Shown one piece after another: positions 16,760-25,992 of a stretch of DNA of 64,000 nucleotides; the stretch's first letter is position 1; each line of letters starts with the position of its first letter. The notes beneath the pieces are model-generated. The model searched no databases. It was given only the letters and a program-made list of their open reading frames with translations, and was not told the DNA's origin. A program made the translations under genes and the position numbers. The DNA lies in the NCBI RefSeq assembly GCF_022557175.1, contig NZ_CP092915.1, positions 5,084,001 to 5,148,000 on the forward strand, given 5' to 3'. The DNA comes from Mycolicibacterium sp. YH-1 (GTDB lineage: Bacteria; Actinomycetota; Actinomycetes; Mycobacteriales; Mycobacteriaceae).

Positions 16760-18406
16760 TCACACCCGCCCGTTGCGGTCGTCGTAGCCACGGGCCTGCG
16801 CCGAGCGCCCGGCGGGATCGCCGTAGCCACCGCCGCCTGCGGTCTCGACCCGCACCACCGTGCCCGGTTGCAGCGTCAGCGACGCCTTGTCCGGCAGGCC
16901 GGTCAGCTCGGTGCCGTCCGGCGCGATCACCGTGACCCGGGTCGCGACGGCGTCGCCACCACCGTGTGCCCCGCACGGCGCGAAGTCCTCGTGCGTCTGC
17001 TCGGAATAGAACGTGACCCGCTGCGGGACGCCGATGATCTGATACTCGCGGCGCAATCCGAGACCACCGTTGAAGGTGCCGAGACCCTGTGAGCCGGGGA
17101 TGAACTCGGTCTTGAGCACCCGCACGCTGTAGTTGGTCTCAACCACCTCGGTCGGCATGACCCCGACGTTGGACATGTAGGTGTCAACCCCGTCCACCCC
17201 GTCGGAGAACGACGTGGCACCGGTACCGCCGCCCACCACGTCGGCCATCACCGAGGGACGGCCGGTCACCGGACTGACCGATCCGACGTTGATGCAGAAG
17301 AAGCTGACGGTGCTGCTGGCCACGCTCTTGTCCGGCCAGATGGCGGCCATCGCCCGGATGAGGGTGTCGGCGAAACGCTGACAGGTGTTGTGCCGCACCG
17401 ACACCGCGGCCGGCGACTCCGGGTTGAGCACGATACCCAGCGGTGCGTTGACGTCCACCGCGCGCAGCAGCCCGTCGTTGGCGCCTAGGTCGGGAGCCAC
17501 GACCGCGCGCACCGCGTACACGATGCCCGCCCGCGCGCTGGCCCACGGCACGTTCATCGCCCCGGCCACCTGACGGTCGCACCCGGACAGGTCGATCGCG
17601 AGCTGGTCGGAGGTCTTGGTGACCCGCACGTGCACCCGAGTCGGCGCCCCGCCGCGGCCGTCGTCGTCGAGGAAACCCTCGGCCTCGCCGGTCCCGTCGG
17701 GCAGTTCCCGCAGGGCGATACGCACCCCGCGCTCGACCGAGTCCAGCATCCGCTGCATCACCTCGAGCACCGCCGGGGCGCCGTACAGCGCCGCGAGTTC
17801 TGCCACCCGGGCGTCACCGAGGGTGCACGCCGCGCGCTGGGCGCGAAGGTCGCTGACCGTGCTGCGCGGGTCGCGGATGTTCTGCGTGATGACAGCGATC
17901 AGGTCCTCGTTCTCCACCCCGGCGATCGACAGCCGGACCGGCGGCAGCACCAGACCCTCACCGAACAGGTCCTCCAGTTCGGGGCCCTCGCTGCCCGGGT
18001 TCACCCCACCGACGTCGATGTGGTGGGCCGCGGTGCCCGACCACGCGACCAGCACATCGCCCAGGAAGATCGGCGCGATCACGTTGACGTCGGGCAGATG
18101 CATCGCCCCCATGTAGGGGTGATTCGAGATGTAGGCGTCACCGGGCCGGATACGCCCCTGCCAGCGGTCGAGGGTCGCCTTGACCACCAGCGACATCGCG
18201 CCCAGCTGAGCCGGGATGTAGTCGGCCTGGGCGACCAGGTCACCGGTCGCGGTGAACAGCGCGCAGGAGAAGTCGTCCATGTCCCGGATGATCGGGCTGT
18301 AGCTGGACCGCTTCAGCACGCTGCCCATCTCCTCGGCCGCCGAATGCAGTGCGGCCGCAACCACTTCGAAGGTGACGGTGTCGACGTCTAAGGTTCCGGG
18401 GTTCAT
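16760..18406 (-). CDS. hyuB: Hydantoinase B/oxoprolinase-type subunit (HyuB)
   Basis: The ATG at 18406 overlaps the stop of the hyuA gene (ATGA) and gives 548 residues (MNPGTLDVDTVTFEVV...). Family features are the N-terminal SVLKRSSYSPIIRDMDDFSC, SNHPYMGAMHLPDVN, HHIDVGG, and the C-terminal RVETAGGGGYGDP. The protein works with HyuA in ATP-dependent opening of cyclic amides such as hydantoins or 5-oxoproline, or in carboxylation of ketones in related enzymes. Its place beside a Liv-type transporter island suggests catabolism of an imported amide. The exact substrate is unknown. Confidence 0.9.
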   Translation of the reverse strand: MNPGTLDVDTVTFEVVAAALHSAAEEMGSVLKRSSYSPIIRDMDDFSCALFTATGDLVAQADYIPAQLGAMSLVVKATLDRWQGRIRPGDAYISNHPYMGAMHLPDVNVIAPIFLGDVLVAWSGTAAHHIDVGGVNPGSEGPELEDLFGEGLVLPPVRLSIAGVENEDLIAVITQNIRDPRSTVSDLRAQRAACTLGDARVAELAALYGAPAVLEVMQRMLDSVERGVRIALRELPDGTGEAEGFLDDDGRGGAPTRVHVRVTKTSDQLAIDLSGCDRQVAGAMNVPWASARAGIVYAVRAVVAPDLGANDGLLRAVDVNAPLGIVLNPESPAAVSVRHNTCQRFADTLIRAMAAIWPDKSVASSTVSFFCINVGSVSPVTGRPSVMADVVGGGTGATSFSDGVDGVDTYMSNVGVMPTEVVETNYSVRVLKTEFIPGSQGLGTFNGGLGLRREYQIIGVPQRVTFYSEQTHEDFAPCGAHGGGDAVATRVTVIAPDGTELTGLPDKASLTLQPGTVVRVETAGGGGYGDPAGRSAQARGYDDRNGRV

Positions 18407-20466
18407 GCCACTTCGCTTTCCGTGATGAGGAGATCGCCGCCGGCGACGACCTCGGCGCGCTGACCGGCGCACAGCACCGTCGTGGAATCCATCTGCGCGA
18501 CGATCGCCGGACCGTCGAACACATCGCCGAACCGCAGCGACGACCGCTGGTAGACGGGCACCTCCTGGGGACTGAAACCCGGGATCCGCACCGTCCGGCG
18601 GGCCAGCACGGCGTCGGTGCGCTCGCCGCCACCGTGTTCGCCGGCGGCCGACTCGGGACCCCGTTGCGCGCCGACCGCGGCGACGCGCAGAGTCACGACC
18701 TCGACCGGTTCGTCGCGGTTGGCGTGACCGTAGAGCTGCTCGTGCGCTGCATGGAATCGATCCGGGATGGCTTGCAGGGCAACGTCATCCCAGTCGTCGA
18801 GCGCCACATTGAGTTCGTACCCCTGGCCGAGGTAGCGGCAGTCCACCGAGGCGCTGACAACGACGTCGGCGCTCGGCACACCGTCTTCGACGATCTGTTT
18901 GGTCGCCGTGTCCGCAGCGTCACGGAACCAGTCGGCGATGCCCGGCACCGCATCCGGCCCGAACGGAGTAAGCACCGTCTGGGCGTGGTCGAGGCGCAGC
19001 CCGGCGACCAGCAGGCCGTCGGCGGAGAACAAACCCGGCCGGCTCGGCACCAGCACGCTGCGCAGGCCCAGATGACGCAACAGCAGCCCGGCGTGCAGTG
19101 GGCCCGCCCCGCCGAACGGCACCAGGGTGAACTCCCGGGGGTCCAAGCCCCGCTCGACGCTGACCTTGCGGACCGCCCGCACCATGTGCGCAAGGCCGAT
19201 CGCCAGGATCGCCTCCGCCGCATCGTCGGTCGACATCCCGAGCACCGCGCCGACGCGATCCACCGCGGCCGCCGCGGCGGGCCGGTCGAGCACTAGGTCG
19301 CCGGCCAGTTCACCGGTGCCAAGGGTGCCGAGCACCACGTGCGCATCGGTGATGGTGGGTTCGGTGCCGCCGCGCAGGTAGCACGCCGGGCCGGGCACCG
19401 CGCGGGCCGACTGCGGGCCGACCCGCAGACGGCCGGTCTGGTCGGTCCAGGCGATGCTGCCGCCACCCGCCCCAATGGTGTGAATGTCGACAGCAGGCGC
19501 GAGCAGCACGTGGTCGCGCACCTCCTGAGTGGTGGTGAACGGAATCCGTTGCTCCCGCACCAGACACACGTCGGTCGAGGTGCCACCCATGTCCAGGCTG
19601 ATGACGTTGTCGAGCCCGTGCTGCGCGGCGGTGGCCACCAACCCCGCGACACCGCCCGCCGGACCGGACAGCACCAACCGATGGGCGTGCTCCTCGGCTC
19701 GGCCCGCGGGCACACTGCCGCCGTTGGACTGCATCACCAGAAACGGCGCCCGCAGCCCCGTCGCGGCCACCGCGTCGGCCGCCCGGTCGGTGTAGCCGCC
19801 GATGACGGGGCGCAGGGCGGCGTTGATGACCGTGGTCGCCGTCCGCGGATACTCCCGGAACTCGCGGGCCACCTCGCTGGACAGCGTGACCGGCGTGCCC
19901 GGCAGCGCGCGCCGCAGCGCCGCACCGAGCCGTCGTTCGTGGGTGTCGTCGAGGTAGCTGAACAACAGGCTGACCGCGATGGCCTCCGCCTCCAACGCGG
20001 CGACTTCGGCGACCACCCTGTCGATCTCGGCGTCGTCGAGGGCCACCACGACCTCGCCCGTGCTGGTGAGGCGTTCGTCGACCTCGATGCGGGCATGCCG
20101 CTGCACGAGGTCGTCCGGACGCTCGGGGGTCAGGCTGTATACGTTGGGCCGGCTCGACTGCCGGTACCCCATGACATCGCGAAACCCGCGGGTGGTGACC
20201 AAACCCACCCGTGCGAGATTGCCGGTGAGGATGGCGTTGGTGGCGACCGTCGTCCCGTGGCACAGCAGCGAGACGTCGCCGACCGGCATCCCCTGAGCTG
20301 CCAGGGCGGCGACCGCGTTCGCCAGACCTCGCGACGGATCATCGGGCGTAGACGCCACTTTGGCGACCAGCACCCGGCTGTCATCGGCCCGCGCGACGGC
20401 GTCCGTGAACGTCCCCCCGGCGTCGATACTCACGGTCCACTGGGGTTGCTGCTGTGTTCGATTCAC
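18403..20466 (-). CDS. hyuA: Hydantoinase A/oxoprolinase-type subunit (HyuA)
   Basis: The GTG at 20466, behind GAGAGGTGGC, gives 687 residues; the open frame upstream of it lacks family sequence. ATP-binding motifs are SIDAGGTFTDAVA near the N-terminus and ISLDMGGTSTDVCL near residue 290, with GGAGPLHAGLLLR near residue 450. HyuA binds and cleaves ATP to activate the cyclic amide substrate or a ketone for HyuB. The gene is divergent from the deacetylase operon, with a long perfect inverted repeat between them. Confidence 0.9.
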   Translation of the reverse strand: MNRTQQQPQWTVSIDAGGTFTDAVARADDSRVLVAKVASTPDDPSRGLANAVAALAAQGMPVGDVSLLCHGTTVATNAILTGNLARVGLVTTRGFRDVMGYRQSSRPNVYSLTPERPDDLVQRHARIEVDERLTSTGEVVVALDDAEIDRVVAEVAALEAEAIAVSLLFSYLDDTHERRLGAALRRALPGTPVTLSSEVAREFREYPRTATTVINAALRPVIGGYTDRAADAVAATGLRAPFLVMQSNGGSVPAGRAEEHAHRLVLSGPAGGVAGLVATAAQHGLDNVISLDMGGTSTDVCLVREQRIPFTTTQEVRDHVLLAPAVDIHTIGAGGGSIAWTDQTGRLRVGPQSARAVPGPACYLRGGTEPTITDAHVVLGTLGTGELAGDLVLDRPAAAAAVDRVGAVLGMSTDDAAEAILAIGLAHMVRAVRKVSVERGLDPREFTLVPFGGAGPLHAGLLLRHLGLRSVLVPSRPGLFSADGLLVAGLRLDHAQTVLTPFGPDAVPGIADWFRDAADTATKQIVEDGVPSADVVVSASVDCRYLGQGYELNVALDDWDDVALQAIPDRFHAAHEQLYGHANRDEPVEVVTLRVAAVGAQRGPESAAGEHGGGERTDAVLARRTVRIPGFSPQEVPVYQRSSLRFGDVFDGPAIVAQMDSTTVLCAGQRAEVVAGGDLLITESEVA

Positions 20467-20535
20467 CTGCGCCACCTCTCGGTTGCAGCGGCCGGATCGC
20501 CGCTGCCCCCAGTACAGCCGAGCGGTAGCTGGATC

Positions 20536-20594
20536 GTCATGCGTCATTCGACGGAGCCGTCGACCGCGACCCGCTACGTCGAATGACGCATGAC
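20536..20594. promoter_or_regulatory. 18-bp perfect inverted repeat between hyuA and deacetylase operon
   Basis: GTCATGCGTCATTCGACG (20536-20553) and CGTCGAATGACGCATGAC (20577-20594) are exact reverse complements separated by 23 bases. A second, nested inverted repeat TCGACGG-AG-CCGTCGA (20548-20563) uses part of the left arm. It lies in the 158-base divergent gap. It is well suited to be a cooperative operator for both transcription units, or a switchable RNA hairpin. Confidence 0.8.
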
Positions 20595-20624
20595 CGCCTG
20601 CGAGCTGCCGACGACAATCGCGGG

Positions 20625-21422
20625 ATGTCAGCACGACCGTTGCCGCAATGGCCCGACGGTGCCCCCTACGGCGCCAGCATCACGTTCGACTTTGACGCCG
20701 AGGAGGTGTGGATCGGCGAGGATCCGGCGAACGCGAACCGGCCCGGTGTGCTCTCGCAGGGCACCTACGGGCCGAAGGTGGCTATCCCGTTGCTGCTCGA
20801 TCTGCTCGAACGACACCAGGTCACCGCGACCTTCTACGTTCCCGGCGGCGACGCCGAGCGCCACGGTGACCGGGTCAGGGAGATCATCGCCGCCGGCCAC
20901 GAGATCGGCCACCACGGTTACACCCACCGCTCCCCGACCGCGCTGACCCGCGACGAGGAGGAGACAGAGCTGATCCGCGGTCTCGAGGTGCTGCGCGGGC
21001 TGGGCGCCGACGTTGTCGGTTACCGGTCGCCATCCTGGGACTTCAGCCCGCACACCCTGAACCTGCTGGCGGCGCACGGATTCGAGTACTCGTCGAACCT
21101 CATGGATGACATCCGGCCGTACCGCCATCCGGCTGGCATCGTCGAGGTTCCGGTGTCCTGGCTGCTCGATGACGCGCCGCACTTCTGGTTCGCCGGGGAC
21201 ACCTGGAACAAGACCATCCGCACCGTCGGCGAGGTCTACGAGCTGTGGAAGGACGAGCTCGACGGCATAGCCGCACTCGGTGCGCACTACATGCTCACGA
21301 TGCATCCGCAGTTCATCGGCCGTCCGTCACGGCTGGCCCTGCTCGACCGGCTGCTGACCGATATGCGCAACACCGGGGCGTGGATCGCGCCCACCCGCGA
21401 CGTCGCGCGGTTGGTCCCGTGA
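20625..21422 (+). CDS. Polysaccharide deacetylase-family hydrolase (NodB fold)
   Basis: The start at 20625 (MSARPLPQWPDG) was chosen because the longer frame runs into the inverted repeat; this gives 265 residues. NodB motifs are ITFDFDAEE (metal Asp) and GHEIGHHGYTHRSP (metal His pair), with GYRSPSWDFS and HYMLTMHPQFIGR near the end. There is no signal peptide, so it is cytosolic. Cytosolic members include PuuE-type allantoinases and other C-N hydrolases, which would suit the amide-related neighbours better than cell-wall deacetylation. Its stop overlaps the next gene (GTGA). Confidence 0.85.
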   Translation: MSARPLPQWPDGAPYGASITFDFDAEEVWIGEDPANANRPGVLSQGTYGPKVAIPLLLDLLERHQVTATFYVPGGDAERHGDRVREIIAAGHEIGHHGYTHRSPTALTRDEEETELIRGLEVLRGLGADVVGYRSPSWDFSPHTLNLLAAHGFEYSSNLMDDIRPYRHPAGIVEVPVSWLLDDAPHFWFAGDTWNKTIRTVGEVYELWKDELDGIAALGAHYMLTMHPQFIGRPSRLALLDRLLTDMRNTGAWIAPTRDVARLVP

Positions 21423-22195
21423 CCGGCACCGCGCACCGTTGCGCCATCGTCACCGGCGCCGCCGACGGCCTCGGCCGCGACATCGCGGAGCGTCTGCTCA
21501 CCGACGGGTGGTGTGTCGTGGCCGCTGATATCAGCCCTGCCGTCGGCGACATCTTCACGGCAGGCGCGTTCGACGGCCGGGTACGCGCCACCGTCGCCGA
21601 CATCGCCGCCGCCGACGCCGGCGACGCGCTTGTCCGTACTGCGATGGCGTCCTACGGCAGGATCGACGCCGTGGTCAACAACGCCGGTGTCGGCGGACCG
21701 AGCGGCGATCTGGATGCCATCGAGATGGCCGATGTCGAGCGCACCCTCGAGGTGAATCTGCTTGGGCCGATACGACTGTGCCGCGCAGCGATCCCGCTCC
21801 TCAAGGAGCAGAGGTCGGGCCGCATCGTCAACATCGGTTCACTGTTCGCCGACCGGCCGGTGGTCGGTGGCAGCCCCTACATCATGTCGAAGGCGGCGCT
21901 GCGCAGCCTGTCGCAGTGCCTGGCTCTGGAACTCGGCCCGAGCGGTATCACGGTCAACACCGTGGCACCCGGCTACATGATGACCAAGATGCACGAAGAG
22001 GAAGTGGCCGCGCAGGCGCGGGCCGCCGGGGTGGGCGCCGACGAGCGACTGCTGGCACTGCGGGCCGAGGTCCCGCTGCGCAGACACGGCGATGGCGCCG
22101 ACGTGGCCGGTGCCGTGGCCTGGCTGCTGTCCGACGACGCCGCGTATGTCACCGGTCAGACGATCGGCGTCAACGGCGGGGTACAGGTGAACTGA
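21419..22195 (+). CDS. SDR-family oxidoreductase
   Basis: The GTG at 21419 overlaps the deacetylase stop and gives 258 residues. The NAD(P) loop is TGAADGLGRDIAE, NNAG follows in VVNNAGVGGPSG, and the catalytic Ser and Tyr-x-x-x-Lys are in IVNIGSLFADRP and SPYIMSKAAL. The C-terminal GQTIGVNGGVQ is typical of classical FabG-like SDRs. The stop overlaps the next SDR by one base. It probably oxidises or reduces an alcohol or ketone in the island's pathway. Confidence 0.9.
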   Translation: MTGTAHRCAIVTGAADGLGRDIAERLLTDGWCVVAADISPAVGDIFTAGAFDGRVRATVADIAAADAGDALVRTAMASYGRIDAVVNNAGVGGPSGDLDAIEMADVERTLEVNLLGPIRLCRAAIPLLKEQRSGRIVNIGSLFADRPVVGGSPYIMSKAALRSLSQCLALELGPSGITVNTVAPGYMMTKMHEEEVAAQARAAGVGADERLLALRAEVPLRRHGDGADVAGAVAWLLSDDAAYVTGQTIGVNGGVQVN

Positions 22196-22893
22196 TGCGC
22201 AGAATCGTAGTCACGGGCGCAGGCTCGGGGATCGGCCTCGCGGTGGCCCGTCGGGCCCACGACCTGGGTTGGACGGTCGCCGGGATCGACCGGACACTCG
22301 GCGCCGGCCACATCGCCGACGTCACCGACGCTGCCCAGGTGTCGTCGGCGATGGATGCGATCACCTCGTCCTGGGGCGGCGCACCGGATGCGCTGGTGCA
22401 CTGCGCGGGGATCTACCGAGTTGCGCCCACCGTCACGGTGGACCCCGCCGACTGGGACCACACCATGAGCGTCAACGCCCGCGGCACGTTCCTGGCGGCG
22501 CAGGCCGTCGCCGCACGGATGATCGCCGCGGGCAACCCCGGGTCGATCGTGGTGCTTGGCTCGGTCGGCGCCGGGCGCGGCGACCTGACCGAACCCGGTG
22601 CCGCCTACGCCGCCAGCAAGGGCGCGGTGTCCGCGCTGGTCCGCCAGCTCGCCGTCGAGTGGGGCCCGGCGGGCATCCGGGTCAACAGTGTGGTGCCCGG
22701 CGTGATCGACACCGCCATGACCACGGTGACGTCGAACCCGGACGCGGCGAACGCACTGCTGGGCCGGTTGCCGCTGGGCCGGTTGGGCACCGCCGATGAG
22801 GTCGCGGCGGCCTGCCTGTTCCTGGCCGGATCCGACAGCAGCTACATCACCGGAACCGAAATCATCGTCGACGGAGGCTATCTCGCGTCATGA
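22195..22893 (+). CDS. SDR-family oxidoreductase
   Basis: The ATG at 22195 shares a base with the previous stop and gives 232 residues. Motifs are VVTGAGSGIGLAVA, HCAGIYRVAP, VVLGSVGAG and AYAASKGAV (Tyr-x-x-x-Lys), ending TGTEIIVDGGYLAS. It is clearly a classical SDR but differs substantially from its neighbour, so the two probably catalyse different steps. The stop overlaps the C45 acyltransferase start by four bases. The substrate is unknown. Confidence 0.9.
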   Translation: MRRIVVTGAGSGIGLAVARRAHDLGWTVAGIDRTLGAGHIADVTDAAQVSSAMDAITSSWGGAPDALVHCAGIYRVAPTVTVDPADWDHTMSVNARGTFLAAQAVAARMIAAGNPGSIVVLGSVGAGRGDLTEPGAAYAASKGAVSALVRQLAVEWGPAGIRVNSVVPGVIDTAMTTVTSNPDAANALLGRLPLGRLGTADEVAAACLFLAGSDSSYITGTEIIVDGGYLAS

Positions 22894-24017
22894 GTAATCA
22901 GGCTGACCTTCCCATCGTCACCGTGAGGGGCGGCGCACGCGAACGCGGCGCCCAGTACGGCGAACAGGCGGCGACGCGGGTGCACCGCACCCGGGACGCC
23001 TACGCCGAGGTCTACGCCCACTACGCCACCTGGGATTGGGACCGGGTGCGCGATGAGGCGCAGGCGTTCGTCGCACCGATCGAGAGTTTCCATCCCGCCT
23101 CGCTCGAGGAAATGCGCGGTATCGCCGACGGCAGCGGCCTGGAGTTCGCCGACGTGCTGGCGATGAACCTGCGCACCGAGATCCTGTTCGCCGCCAAGGT
23201 GCGCGCCGCAGGCGCCCAGCTGCCGCCGGTGCTGGAGTGCACGTCGTTCTCGGCGGTGTCCGACGATGGCACGCGATTATTCGGCCAGAACTGGGACTGG
23301 CTGACGTTCTCGGCCGACACCGTCGTGCTGGTCGAGGCCACGCCTGATGACGGCCCGAGTTTCATGACGGTCGTCGAGGCCGGGCTGCTCGCCAAGTTCG
23401 GCATGAACTCGTCTGGCCTGGTGATCGCCACCAACGCACTGGTGTCCGCCACCGACACCGGCGCACCCGGCGTGCCCTACCACGTCATGTTGCGGGCGCT
23501 GCTGGACTGCCGTACCCCGACTGCGGCGGCCACGCTCCTGCAATCGGTACCGCGCTCATCGTCGGCGAACTACCTGATCGGCAGTGGTGACGGCCTGGCC
23601 GTGGACGCCGAGACCCGCCCCGGCGAGTTCGACGCCATCTCGTGGCAGCTGCCCGACGACAACGGCTTGCTGCTGCACACCAACCACTTCTCGGTGGCGC
23701 CGCTACGCGACCTGGGCGGCACTGACATGGGGCTGAAGCTGATGGCCGACTCGTTGTTCCGGCTGCAGCGGATAAGGGATCTGGTCCACGCCAGCCCGAA
23801 CGGCGGGGTGGCCGACTGGCAGCGCATCCTGGCCGACCACGCAGGTGACCCGGCGGGCATTTGCTGTCATCCCGATCCCGACGCCGACCCAATCGACCGG
23901 TGGACGACGGCAACCGGGGTGATCTTCGACCCCGCACACCGCCGGGCGCACATCTCGGTCGGCAATCCGTGCCAGGGCCGCTGGCTGCTCCGCGACTACA
24001 CCGAGGCGTGGGCGTAA
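22890..24017 (+). CDS. C45 family acyltransferase/amidase (isopenicillin-N acyltransferase-like)
   Basis: The 375-residue Ntn-hydrolase-type protein carries the family's Cys in PPVLECTSFSAVSDDG (Cys117), followed by LFGQNWDW, the oxyanion and recognition region of C45 peptidases. In this family the precursor self-cleaves before Cys to expose the N-terminal nucleophile. Residues about 160-185 (MTVVEAGLLAKFGMNSSGL) and HTNHF near 275 are also conserved. It hydrolyses or forms amide bonds. It is the last gene of the deacetylase operon, ahead of the regulator gene. Confidence 0.88.
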   Translation: MSNQADLPIVTVRGGARERGAQYGEQAATRVHRTRDAYAEVYAHYATWDWDRVRDEAQAFVAPIESFHPASLEEMRGIADGSGLEFADVLAMNLRTEILFAAKVRAAGAQLPPVLECTSFSAVSDDGTRLFGQNWDWLTFSADTVVLVEATPDDGPSFMTVVEAGLLAKFGMNSSGLVIATNALVSATDTGAPGVPYHVMLRALLDCRTPTAAATLLQSVPRSSSANYLIGSGDGLAVDAETRPGEFDAISWQLPDDNGLLLHTNHFSVAPLRDLGGTDMGLKLMADSLFRLQRIRDLVHASPNGGVADWQRILADHAGDPAGICCHPDPDADPIDRWTTATGVIFDPAHRRAHISVGNPCQGRWLLRDYTEAWA

Positions 24018-24074
24018 ACTCCGGCTACCAGGGACTTTGCGTCTGCCCTGGTCTTAACCGCTGGATGGAGACCG

Positions 24075-25835
24075 ATGTCGCGGGTCGTCGCTGAGCTCAC
24101 GCTCGAGCCGGGATCACGCGTGCCTGTCGCCGACGGCACGGTGCCGCCGGACGTGATCCGCTACGGGCGGGCGTTCTTCCTGAGCACCCGCGAGTCGTTG
24201 CGCTTCCTCTACCGCCACGACGACACCTGGCTGGCCGTTCACCTCGTCCGCCAGCGGTGCGCCACCGATTCCAGCTCCGGGGCTCGTGGGTCGCCTGGCT
24301 CGGCGGCAGGCGAACGGGTGTCGTTGCGCGTCGCCGAGGTCGAGATGCCACGCGGCATCACCGTCCGCGAGGTGGACGTGCTGACGCTGCTGGCGCTGGG
24401 ACTGACCAACTCGGGGATCGCCGAGCGGCTGGGCACCAGCGCCCGGACCGTGTCCACACAGATCGAGCGACTGCTCACCAAACTCGACCAGGACACCCGC
24501 GGCGGGCTGGCAGCACTGGCCGTCGACTCCGGTCTGCTGCGCTTGCCGATACCCGGCGGTGTGGACGGCAGGCCCGGCATCGGGGTGGTCGAGCTGGAGT
24601 CGATAGCCAACGCAGTGCCGCGCACCGAGGTGGCGCCGCTGCGGCCCGCCTATCCACGGAAGCGGCCATTCCTGGTCGGGACATTGATTCCCACCGGGGC
24701 CGCGCGCGCCGACGGTGTCGAGGTGCTGCACGGAGCCACCCTGGCCGTGGAGGAACTGAACGCCACCGGTGGTGTCTCCGGCCGCCGCGTCGAGCTGGTC
24801 ACCGCCGACGTCGACGTGTTCAGCTGGGACAGCGTGGAACGCGGTATGGACCGACTGTTCGCCGGTGAGGTCGACGCGATCACCACCAGCTACGCCAGCG
24901 CGGAACACTCCGCGGTCATCGACCTCGCCGCCGACTACGGAAAGCCGTTCCTGCACACCGCCACGTTCGCCGAGCAGGTCGAGCAGACCGAGGCCGACCC
25001 CACCCGGTTCGGCGCGGTACTGCAGACCTGCGCCTCGGAGACCGCCTACGGCGTGGGGCTGATGCGGCTGCTCACCGACCTCGAGACCCGTGGGCTGTGG
25101 CAGCCGCGCACGCGCCGGATCGTCAGCATCGAGGCGGCAACGTCGAGCACCCGGGTGACCAACGAGCACTTCCTGGCCATCGCGGGAAGCGCCCAGTGGT
25201 CGGTCGACGACCTGATCCGGGTACCGATCGGCACCACCGACTGGTCCGGTGTCGCGGCGCGGGTGGCGAGGCTGGAACCCGAGGTGGTGATGGTGACCCA
25301 CTTCCTCGACCAGGAGGTCGCCGCCTTCCAGCGCGAGTTCGTCACCCTGGGCCTGCCCGCCCTCGTCTACTGCGTGTACGGCCCGTCGATCCCGCAGTTC
25401 CAGACCACCCTCGGCACCATTGCCGACGGGGTGATCTGGTCCACCACCACCGGGACCTACGACGACGTGTTGGGTCAGCGCTTCCGCAGCCAGTACTCGG
25501 CCCGTTTCGGCCGGCCACCGGGCTGGTCGCAGGCCGGTGCCGCCTACGACCAGGTCAACCTGCTGGCCGCGGCATGGTCGGCGACCGCGACCCGTGGCAC
25601 CGAGGACGTCGTCCGCTACCTGCGGCGCTGGCCGCACCGCGGGGTCAACGGGGTGTACTACTTCGGCGAACGCAACCACGCCACGCTGTCCTATCCCGAC
25701 GCCACCCCGGACCCGTCGATGGGACAGGCGCACATGATCTACCAGATCCAGGACGGCACCCACCGCGCGCTGTCGCCGGAACCGTTCGGGTCGTTGGCAC
25801 GGTTTCGCATGCCGTCGTGGTGCGTTGCCGAGTAG
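24075..25835 (+). CDS. LuxR-type HTH fused to a Leu/amide substrate-binding domain
   Basis: The ATG at 24075 follows GGATGGAG and gives 586 residues without a signal peptide. Residues 93-150 are a LuxR-type HTH (TVREVDVLTLLALGL, then GTSARTVSTQIERLLTKL). Residues 198-586 are a complete type I periplasmic-binding fold (FLVGTLIPTGAARADGVEVL...). It ends IYQIQDG...LSPEPFG, nearly the same ending as the transport SBP encoded next. So a transporter binding protein appears to have been captured as the cytosolic sensor of a DNA-binding regulator. It probably senses the imported compound and controls the island. Confidence 0.85.
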   Translation: MSRVVAELTLEPGSRVPVADGTVPPDVIRYGRAFFLSTRESLRFLYRHDDTWLAVHLVRQRCATDSSSGARGSPGSAAGERVSLRVAEVEMPRGITVREVDVLTLLALGLTNSGIAERLGTSARTVSTQIERLLTKLDQDTRGGLAALAVDSGLLRLPIPGGVDGRPGIGVVELESIANAVPRTEVAPLRPAYPRKRPFLVGTLIPTGAARADGVEVLHGATLAVEELNATGGVSGRRVELVTADVDVFSWDSVERGMDRLFAGEVDAITTSYASAEHSAVIDLAADYGKPFLHTATFAEQVEQTEADPTRFGAVLQTCASETAYGVGLMRLLTDLETRGLWQPRTRRIVSIEAATSSTRVTNEHFLAIAGSAQWSVDDLIRVPIGTTDWSGVAARVARLEPEVVMVTHFLDQEVAAFQREFVTLGLPALVYCVYGPSIPQFQTTLGTIADGVIWSTTTGTYDDVLGQRFRSQYSARFGRPPGWSQAGAAYDQVNLLAAAWSATATRGTEDVVRYLRRWPHRGVNGVYYFGERNHATLSYPDATPDPSMGQAHMIYQIQDGTHRALSPEPFGSLARFRMPSWCVAE

Positions 25836-25849
25836 CGGCGCCCGATCTC

Positions 25850-25901
25850 TCTTCCGCCCCGGTAGGGGCTGTCCGTCTTCCGCCCCGGCAGGGGCTGTCC
25901 G
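25850..25901. repeat. Two tandem 26-bp repeats with internal hairpins
   Basis: A 26-base unit at 25850-25875 is repeated at 25876-25901 with a single T/C difference. Each unit contains GCCCCGGYAGGGGC, a five-pair stem with a four-base loop. The repeats start 15 bases after the regulator's stop and lie about 90 bases before the SBP start. They could form a double terminator/attenuator or protein sites. Confidence 0.7.
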
Positions 25902-25939
25902 TCAGATGACGGATGCACGAATCGCACCCGTTCGCTGTA

Positions 25940-25956
25940 CTGACAGCCGCTGTTAG
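25940..25956. promoter_or_regulatory. Imperfect palindrome upstream of SBP gene
   Basis: CTGACAG-CCG-CTGTTAG has seven-base arms with one mismatch. It lies 37 bases before the SBP start codon and between the tandem hairpins and the AAGGAGA ribosome site. Position and symmetry fit a dimeric regulator site, possibly for the HTH-SBP fusion protein. This is inference. Confidence 0.4.
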
Positions 25957-25992
25957 CACTGCGGCGATGCCCTGTATACGAAGGAGACCAAC

